This document shows positions 58,714-64,000 of a stretch of DNA of 64,000 bases, one piece after another. Source of the DNA: Paracoccus sp. DMF-8 (lineage in GTDB: Bacteria; Pseudomonadota; Alphaproteobacteria; Rhodobacterales; Rhodobacteraceae). The stretch covers positions 1 to 64,000 of the forward strand of contig NZ_JARJHL010000010.1 of the NCBI RefSeq assembly GCF_029309835.1. Reading direction: 5' to 3'. Below the pieces are notes generated by a model that saw only the letters and a program-made list of their open reading frames with translations, was not told where the DNA came from and did not search any database. A program made the translations under genes and the position numbers. Each line of letters begins with the position of its first letter. The first letter of the stretch is position 1.

Positions 58714-60222
58714 ATGGATCTGGCGCCCGAATTTTCGGAATTTGAAAAAGGCTGGGCTGCGGGTCGCAACCAGTTGGTGACGCTGCGTCTGGCCGCCGAT
58801 CTGGATACGCCGGTCAGCCTGATGCTGAAACTGGCCGAGGCCGAACCGCTCAGCTTCATGCTGGAAAGCGTCACGGGCGGGGAATTGCGCGGGCGCTATT
58901 CGATGGTCGGGATGAAACCGGACCTGATCTGGGAATGTCGCGGCGACCGTTCGCGCACCAACCGTCAGGCGCGGTTCAGCGCGGAATTCACCCCCGACGA
59001 CCAGACCCCGCTGGAGGCGCTGCGCGCGCTGATCGCCGAAAGCCGCATCGACCCGATGCCCGACGGCGTGCCGCCCGCGGCGGCGGGTCTGTTCGGCTAT
59101 CTGGGCTATGACATGATCCGGCTGGTCGAACATCTGCCCGATGTGAACCCCGATCCCCTGAACCTGCCCGATGCCATGCTGCTGCGCCCGACCGTCGTCG
59201 CCGTTCTGGACGGCGTCAAGGGCGAGGTGACGCTCTGCGCGCCCGCATGGCAATCCTCGGGGCTGAATGCGCGCGCCGCCTATGCCCAGGCCGCCGAGCG
59301 CGTGATGGAGGCGCTGCGCTCGCTGGATCGCCAGCCCTATGAACCCCGCACCCTGGGGCAGGACATGCAGGTCGGTCAGCCGCAGTCGAATTTCACCCGC
59401 GAGGGTTATCTGGCAGCGGTCGAAAAGGCCAAGGAATACATCCGCGCGGGCGATATCTTTCAGGTCGTGCCCAGCCAACGCTGGTCGATGGATTTCCCGC
59501 TGCCGCCCTTTGCGCTCTATCGCAGCCTGCGCCGCACCAACCCGTCGCCCTTCATGTTCTTCCTGAACATGGGCGGGTTTCAGATCGTCGGTGCCAGCCC
59601 CGAAATCCTGGTCCGTCTGCGCGACGGCGAGGTCACCGTCCGCCCCATCGCCGGCACCCGCAAACGCGGCGCCGACGCGGCCGAGGATCGCGCGCTGGAA
59701 GCCGATCTGCTGGCCGATCAAAAGGAACTGGCCGAACATCTGATGCTGCTTGATTTGGGCCGCAACGATGTCGGTCGCGTGGCCCAGATCGGCACTGTCC
59801 GCCCGACCGAGAAATTCACCATCGAACGCTATAGCCACGTCATGCACATCGTCTCGAACGTGGTCGGCGAATTGCGAGAGGGCGAGGATGCGCTGTCGGC
59901 CCTGCTGGCCGGGATGCCCGCAGGCACCGTCTCGGGCGCGCCCAAGGTCCGCGCGATGGAAATCATCGACGAGCTGGAACCCGAAAAGCGCGGGGTCTAT
60001 GCGGGCGGGGTGGGCTATTTCGCCGCGAATGGTGAAATGGACATGTGCATCGCCCTGCGCACCGCCGTGGTCAAGGACAGCAAGCTGTATATCCAGGCCG
60101 GCGGCGGTGTCGTCTATGACAGCGACCCGGTTGCAGAATTCGAGGAAACCGAAAACAAAAGCCGCGCTCTGCGCCGCGCCGCCGAAGAAGCCGCGCGTTT
60201 CGTGCAGGGCACGAATACATAA
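58714..60222 (+). CDS. trpE: Anthranilate synthase component I
   Basis: 502 residues. Converts chorismate and ammonia to anthranilate with TrpG. Conserved segments: PSPFMFFLNMGGFQIVGASP, RPIAGTRKRGAD, RYSHVMHIVSNVVGEL and GTVSGAPKVRAMEIIDELEP. The feedback-inhibition region is the N-terminal LMLKLAEAEPLSFMLESV. I use the ATG at 58714; a GTG at 58708 overlapping the ppiD stop is an alternative. Not linked to trpGDC, which is on the other strand. Confidence 0.96.
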   Translation: MDLAPEFSEFEKGWAAGRNQLVTLRLAADLDTPVSLMLKLAEAEPLSFMLESVTGGELRGRYSMVGMKPDLIWECRGDRSRTNRQARFSAEFTPDDQTPLEALRALIAESRIDPMPDGVPPAAAGLFGYLGYDMIRLVEHLPDVNPDPLNLPDAMLLRPTVVAVLDGVKGEVTLCAPAWQSSGLNARAAYAQAAERVMEALRSLDRQPYEPRTLGQDMQVGQPQSNFTREGYLAAVEKAKEYIRAGDIFQVVPSQRWSMDFPLPPFALYRSLRRTNPSPFMFFLNMGGFQIVGASPEILVRLRDGEVTVRPIAGTRKRGADAAEDRALEADLLADQKELAEHLMLLDLGRNDVGRVAQIGTVRPTEKFTIERYSHVMHIVSNVVGELREGEDALSALLAGMPAGTVSGAPKVRAMEIIDELEPEKRGVYAGGVGYFAANGEMDMCIALRTAVVKDSKLYIQAGGGVVYDSDPVAEFEETENKSRALRRAAEEAARFVQGTNT

Positions 60223-60407
60223 GCGCGCCGACCACCATGCGGAGCGGCGGGTTTCCTGCCGGTCGCGCCGTTCAGCCGCTGTCCGAAAGGCCGGTTCGAA
60301 CTAGCCCGCCGCCTGTTCCCAAGGGCAGGGCAGGCCCGGCCGGGCGGGGAGCATCGGAAACACGGCCCGGACAGCGGACAATGCTTGCGTGCCCGTGTCA
60401 GCTTCTC

Positions 60408-60434
60408 TTGACAAGCCGCCCGGTCCGTTACAAA
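60408..60434 (+). promoter_or_regulatory. Putative promoter of tRNA-Ala
   Basis: A perfect -35 TTGACA (60408-60413) and TACAAA (60429-60434) as -10 with a 15-nt spacer. Transcription would start near 60441, just before the tRNA at 60448. Confidence 0.45.
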
Positions 60435-60447
60435 ACACCGCCACAGT

Positions 60448-60523
60448 GGGGCCGTAGCTCAGTTGGTAGAGCGCGTCGTTCGCAATGACGAGGCCAGGGG
60501 TTCGATTCCCCTCGGCTCCACCA
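60448..60523 (+). tRNA. tRNA-Ala (CGC)
   Basis: 76 nt with encoded CCA. Acceptor GGGGCCG pairs with CGGCTCC (one G-T pair). D arm TAGCTCAGTTGGTAGAGCG is normal. The anticodon stem encloses TTCGCAA, giving anticodon CGC for Ala codon GCG. T arm GGGGTTCGATTCCCC. Confidence 0.96.
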
Positions 60524-60802
60524 GATTTCCGTGACGGAACACGCAATCCTTCGCATGATGCGGCATTGGCGGGTAGAAGGCGCCCGGGCCATGGTGCGTG
60601 CCAGATCATGATGCCCGCCAGAAGGACGGACTCCGCGACCGCAGAAACAGGTTGGTCGCCAACCCGTTGCGTGGGCACGGCAGCGCGGGCAGGCGTTCGA
60701 TCAGGTGCGGTATCTGTGGATCAGGGTTGCGGCGCCTGAACCGTGCAGGGCGGATATCCGGCAGGTGCATGATTCCCGCCTGCATGTCCAGCATCGCCAT
60801 AA
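60524..60802. other. Intergenic region between tRNA-Ala and the XRE gene
   Basis: About 280 bp with no gene I can support. The minus strand has a 69-codon frame (MSNIIMAMLDMQAGIMHLPD) without recognisable family. The region near 60800-60840 is AT-rich and regulatory. Confidence 0.45.
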
Positions 60803-60837
60803 TGATATTTGACATATCACTATGCAGGGTTGATATC
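60803..60837 (+). promoter_or_regulatory. Operator/promoter of the XRE regulator
   Basis: TGATATTTGACATATCA (60803-60819) is a perfect inverted repeat with 6-bp arms and a 5-nt spacer. It contains a TTGACA -35 (60809-60814). A third copy TGATAT begins 60831, near the expected -10. This pattern suggests repression by a dimeric protein, most simply the XRE protein it precedes. Confidence 0.6.
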
Positions 60838-60861
60838 GGTATTGCCCCTTAGGATAAGCCC

Positions 60862-61122
60862 ATGATCACAGGCCCCCAGATGCGCGCCGCACGCGCCCTT
60901 CTTGGCATCGACCAGAAAACCCTGGCCGAGCTTTCCGGCCTGTCCGTTCCGACGATCCAGCGCATGGAAGCCAGCACGGGCGTCGTTCGCGGTGTCGTCG
61001 ACAGCCTGACCAAGGTCGTCGCCGCGCTGGAACGCGCCGGGGTCGAACTGATCGGAGAGGGCACAACCAGCACGGCAGGCGGGCGTGGCGTCCGCCTGAT
61101 ATCGCCACCCCCGAAACCCTGA
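60862..61122 (+). CDS. XRE-family helix-turn-helix regulator
   Basis: 86 residues. HTH region MRAARALLGIDQKTLAELSG, LSVPTIQRMEAS is a standard XRE fold at residues about 7-40. The C-terminal half (LERAGVELIGEGT) has no known fold. AGGATAA lies before the ATG. It lies 75 nt before the SulP gene, so it may regulate that transporter and itself. Confidence 0.85.
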   Translation: MITGPQMRAARALLGIDQKTLAELSGLSVPTIQRMEASTGVVRGVVDSLTKVVAALERAGVELIGEGTTSTAGGRGVRLISPPPKP

Positions 61123-61197
61123 GGACAGATTCCGCGACGGCGACCGCCGACGACAAGCCGACGATCCCGCCGCACAGCCAGACAAGGCGCGGCCCCG

Positions 61198-62898
61198 ATG
61201 AAAGACAAGACCCGCAGACATGGCGCGGCACCCGGCTTTGCCGCGCTTTATACCCCGAAACTGGTCACCGTCCTGCGCGAGGGCTATGGCCTGACGCAGT
61301 TGCGCGCCGATGCCATCGCCGGGCTGACCGTCGCCATCGTCGCGCTGCCTTTGTCCATGGCCATCGCCATTGCCTCTGGCGCGACTCCGGCACAGGGGCT
61401 TTATACGGCCATCGTCGGCGGTTTCCTCGTCTCGCTTCTGGGCGGTTCCCGGTTTCAGGTCGGCGGCCCGGCCGGGGCCTTTATCGTGCTGGTCGCGGCC
61501 ACCGTCGCCCAGCACGGGATGGAGGGGCTGATCCTAGCCACCTTCCTGTCGGGCCTGATGCTGGCAGCGGTCGGCTTTCTGCGGCTTGGCACCTTCATCA
61601 AGTTCATTCCCTTTCCGGTGACGGTCGGCTTCACCGCCGGGATTGCGGTCATCATCTTTGCCAGCCAGATCAAGGAGCTCTTTGGCCTGACATTGGAACA
61701 TGAGCCGGGCGAGCTTTTTGAAAAAATACCGGCGCTCTGGGCGGTGCGGGACAGTCTGACGCCCGCCGCGCTGCTGGTTTCCGCGGTCACCATCGGCATC
61801 ATCCTTGGCCTGCGCCGGTGGCGGCCACATTGGCCCGGCATGCTGATCGCGGTCGCCGTGGCGGCGGTTGCGACAGCGGCGCTGGCCCTGCCGGTGCAGA
61901 CCATCGGCACGAAGTTCGGCGGCATCCCCTCGACCCTGCTGACGCCCGGATTGCCAGACCTGTCGCCGGACAGGATCATGGCGGTGCTGCCGGCGGCGGT
62001 TTCCTTTACCTTGCTGGGGGCAATCGAATCGCTTCTTTCGGCGGTCGTCGCCGATGGCATGACCGGGCGGCGGCACCGGTCGAACTGCGAACTGGTGGCC
62101 CAGGGCGCGGCCAATATCGGCTCGGCCCTCTTTGGCGGTTTCTGCGTCACCGGGACCATCGCGCGGACGGCGACCAATGTGCGTTCGGGCGCGCACGGCC
62201 CCGTGGCGGGTATGTTGCATGCGGTCTTTCTGCTGCTGTTCATGCTGGTTGCCGCGCCGCTGGCCGCCTATATTCCGCTGGCCGCGCTTGCCGGTGTTCT
62301 TGCCGTCGTCGCCTGGAACATGATCGAGAAGCCCGCCATCGCCATCCTGCTTCGGTCCGGTTGGGGCGAGGCGACGGTGCTGGGCGCCACCTTCTTTCTG
62401 ACCATCTTCCGCGACCTGACCGAGGCCATCGTGGTCGGCTTCGCCCTCGGTTCGGTGCTTTTCATCCAGCGGATGAGCAGGGCCACCGCCGTCGACACCC
62501 AAACCCCTTTCGTCGGACGGGACGAGGCGGACAGCGCCCACCCGCGCGGAACCTATACCGAGGATGCGGCGGCGGATCCCGAGGTCGTGGTCTATCGCAT
62601 CACGGGCGCGCTGTTTTTCGGTGCGACGGCCTCGATCGGGTCGGTGCTGGACCGTATCCAGGACAGCCACAAGGCGTTGATCGTCGATTTCGCGGCCGTG
62701 CCTTTCCTCGATCTGACCGGCGCCAATATGATCGAGGGGCTGGCGCACAAGGCACATGACCGCGGTGTGGCGCTGTGGCTGACCGGTGCCAGCCGCGATA
62801 TCCGCAGGGTCTTTGTGACCCATGGCCTGAAACGGCCGCTGGTGCATTACGCGACGACGATAGAACGCGCGCTGGCGGTCATTCGCGCGCGGCGATGA
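61198..62898 (+). CDS. SulP family inorganic anion transporter with STAS domain
   Basis: 566 residues. N-terminal membrane domain with SulP hallmark near TVAIVALPLSMAIAIASGAT and GFTAGIAVIIFASQIKELFG; ten or more helices. A C-terminal STAS domain (VVVYRITGALFFGATASIGS, KALIVDFAAVPFLDLTGANM) follows. Transports sulfate, bicarbonate or another anion; not resolvable from sequence. The gene follows the XRE regulator in the same direction. Confidence 0.9.
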   Translation: MKDKTRRHGAAPGFAALYTPKLVTVLREGYGLTQLRADAIAGLTVAIVALPLSMAIAIASGATPAQGLYTAIVGGFLVSLLGGSRFQVGGPAGAFIVLVAATVAQHGMEGLILATFLSGLMLAAVGFLRLGTFIKFIPFPVTVGFTAGIAVIIFASQIKELFGLTLEHEPGELFEKIPALWAVRDSLTPAALLVSAVTIGIILGLRRWRPHWPGMLIAVAVAAVATAALALPVQTIGTKFGGIPSTLLTPGLPDLSPDRIMAVLPAAVSFTLLGAIESLLSAVVADGMTGRRHRSNCELVAQGAANIGSALFGGFCVTGTIARTATNVRSGAHGPVAGMLHAVFLLLFMLVAAPLAAYIPLAALAGVLAVVAWNMIEKPAIAILLRSGWGEATVLGATFFLTIFRDLTEAIVVGFALGSVLFIQRMSRATAVDTQTPFVGRDEADSAHPRGTYTEDAAADPEVVVYRITGALFFGATASIGSVLDRIQDSHKALIVDFAAVPFLDLTGANMIEGLAHKAHDRGVALWLTGASRDIRRVFVTHGLKRPLVHYATTIERALAVIRARR

Positions 62899-63113
62899 CC
62901 GGCGGCGGGATGCCGGGGGGGCAGGGCGCGGCGGGGTGGCACGGGAATTGCCGTGCATGGTCTTTCCGCGCTTTCACCAGCTTTCCGAGTGTATGGCGCT
63001 GGAGGAGAGAGCGGGCGGGAGCGACCTGATCCGCCCTGCGCGCGGCGAAGGCGGTTGGCCCATTTCACCCGTCGCCCAAGGCCGCTCTGTTCACTGCCGG
63101 GGCTGTCCCGGTA
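62899..63113. other. Intergenic gap between SulP and MYG1 genes
   Basis: About 215 bp separating convergent genes. I see no gene, tRNA or clear terminator. Confidence 0.45.
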
Positions 63114-64000
63114 TCAGGCTGCCGTCTCGGCTTCCCGCACGGCGATCTCTGCCATGGCGATTGCGGCGTCTCGGGTTGCGGCGGCGGCGATGAAGCGGCC
63201 ATTGTGGCAAAAGATCGCCCCCGGCACGCCGGAGGCTTCCTCCAGTGCCGCGCCACTCAGTCCGGCCCATGAGGCGGGCAGGTCGGCGCGTTGTTCGAAA
63301 CCATCCTCGGATTTGCGGATGCCGCCGATCACCCAATCATCGCCGCGCGGGTTGATGACGAACCACAGGTGATCCGCGCCGGCCCTGACCACGGCAGGGC
63401 GGAAGGGCATGCCCATGGGCAGTTCGAGGATGCGGCTGGTGCCTGCCTTGGCGATGGCATCAAGGACGATGGCTTCAGCGCGTAGCTTGGCGGCGCTGCG
63501 TGCGATGCGGGCCTCGGCGAAGGCGCGGGCGATGGTCAGGGCGGTCTGAAAGGCGCTGTCCTCGGCACCCGGCGCGCTGTCGTCGAAGACCGGCTTCAGG
63601 CTCTCGATCAACTCGGGCAAGAGCATGCCTGTGAGCAGCGACCCGGCGCTGGCCGGGTTGAGCGCGCCATTGTCCAGCAGGTCGACCGGCAGGACGAACC
63701 TTGCATCAAAGGATGCGTGAACCGTTTCGATATAATCGGCTGGGATGCCAGAGGCAGCCAGATAGTCACGGCCGAAGTGGCGCCAGATCAGGCCGAAGGA
63801 ACTGAAGGGCTGGCCATCCTCGCGCAGGGGCGCGCCGCGCTGGTGGTGGTCGAAGATCCCCGCACCGGCATCATAGGCGCCGCCCACGTCATAGATGATG
63901 CGGTCGGGACCGGGGGTGATCCATTCGGCGCCCCGGCTGCGGACCAGTTCCGCCTGCGGAAAAAGCCGCGTCAGCATGACAGTCGAAAAGACCTCATCCG
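63114..64000 (-). CDS. MYG1 family metal-dependent protein (partial, N-terminus outside window)
   Basis: Open on the minus strand to the window edge (DEVFSTVMLTRLFPQAELVR continues upstream, so the N-terminus lies beyond 64000). IIYDVGGAYDAGAGIFDHHQ gives the metal-binding DHH motif, and LDNGALNPASAGSLLTGMLL is typical. MYG1 proteins are DHH-type exonuclease-like enzymes; the role in bacteria is unknown. The C-terminal part contains MGMPFRPAVVRAGADHLWFV. The gene is convergent with the SulP gene. Confidence 0.85.
   Translation of the reverse strand, partial: DEVFSTVMLTRLFPQAELVRSRGAEWITPGPDRIIYDVGGAYDAGAGIFDHHQRGAPLREDGQPFSSFGLIWRHFGRDYLAASGIPADYIETVHASFDARFVLPVDLLDNGALNPASAGSLLTGMLLPELIESLKPVFDDSAPGAEDSAFQTALTIARAFAEARIARSAAKLRAEAIVLDAIAKAGTSRILELPMGMPFRPAVVRAGADHLWFVINPRGDDWVIGGIRKSEDGFEQRADLPASWAGLSGAALEEASGVPGAIFCHNGRFIAAAATRDAAIAMAEIAVREAETAA

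Noticed and set aside
60606..60815. A 69-codon minus-strand ORF starting MSNIIMAMLDMQAG between tRNA-Ala and the XRE gene.
   Set aside because: Its start lies inside the proposed XRE operator, it has no Shine-Dalgarno I can see, and the rest is Arg/Pro-rich without a pattern.
61534..62958. 474-codon minus-strand frame opposite the SulP gene.
   Set aside because: Antisense shadow; SulP and STAS signatures lie on the plus strand.

Overview
The window is a GC-rich (roughly 65% by eye) stretch of a Rhodobacteraceae chromosome, most likely Paracoccus or a close relative. I infer this from gene content and order: lptF-lptG-lptD-surA-pdxA-rsmA, the order trpE / trpG-trpD-ung-trpC-moaC-moeA then lexA, rpsF-rpsR-rplI, GapR (DUF2312), DUF4167 after prfA-prmC, a lexA operator of the alphaproteobacterial type (GTTC-N7-GTTC), and a di-haem cytochrome c peroxidase with an FNR-type box. 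The content is almost all housekeeping. I see no prophage, insertion sequence, CRISPR array, secondary-metabolite cluster or toxin system.

Layout. 1-8 kb: a partial isomerase, prs, a CoA-binding protein, a YHS protein, rlmB, tRNA-Tyr, DUF2937, proS, a PerM-like permease and hdaA. 8.5-12.3 kb: ppk and ppx. 12.7-17.1 kb: an RhlE-like helicase, dtd, gapR, tRNA-Leu and tig. 17.1-21.5 kb: an unknown membrane protein, rplI-rpsR-rpsF, yceI and ccp. 21.6-25.6 kb: prfA-prmC, DUF4167 and the tail of the LPS-export operon. 25.6-32.6 kb: pdxA, surA, lptD, lptG, lptF. 32.7-38.2 kb: pepA-holC, a retropepsin-like protease, tatABC and a DUF815 ATPase. 38.4-43.1 kb: a polyamine-type ABC importer. 43.1-48.5 kb: dacC-tmk-holB-tatD-MBL hydrolase-AEC transporter. 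48.6-54.2 kb: lexA and the moeA-moaC-trpC-ung-trpD-trpG block. 54.3-60.2 kb: a Pro/Ala-rich membrane protein, an aminotransferase, ppiD and trpE. 60.4-64 kb: tRNA-Ala, an XRE regulator with its own operator-like site, a SulP transporter and a partial MYG1-family gene.

How the genes fit together. Several blocks serve envelope building: LptD/F/G with SurA, PpiD, the D,D-carboxypeptidase and the Tat exporter. Tryptophan synthesis is split between trpE (plus strand) and trpGDC (minus strand), with ung inside it and molybdenum-cofactor genes trailing it. Polyphosphate is made (Ppk) and degraded (Ppx) by adjacent genes.

Caveat on quality. More than 30 places show a conserved protein jumping frame by one base, often in a short homopolymer and often in genes that must work (proS, tig, tatC, tmk, lptD). 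They concentrate between about 34.4 and 43.2 kb. I read most as sequencing or assembly indels. Broken genes are therefore annotated over their full reconstructed extent. No convincing new biological system was found. The best leads are a LexA with Leu where the catalytic Ser is expected, a self-regulated XRE-SulP locus, small unannotated ORFs, a dispersed intergenic motif, and a linker-rich leader-like protein beside trpG.
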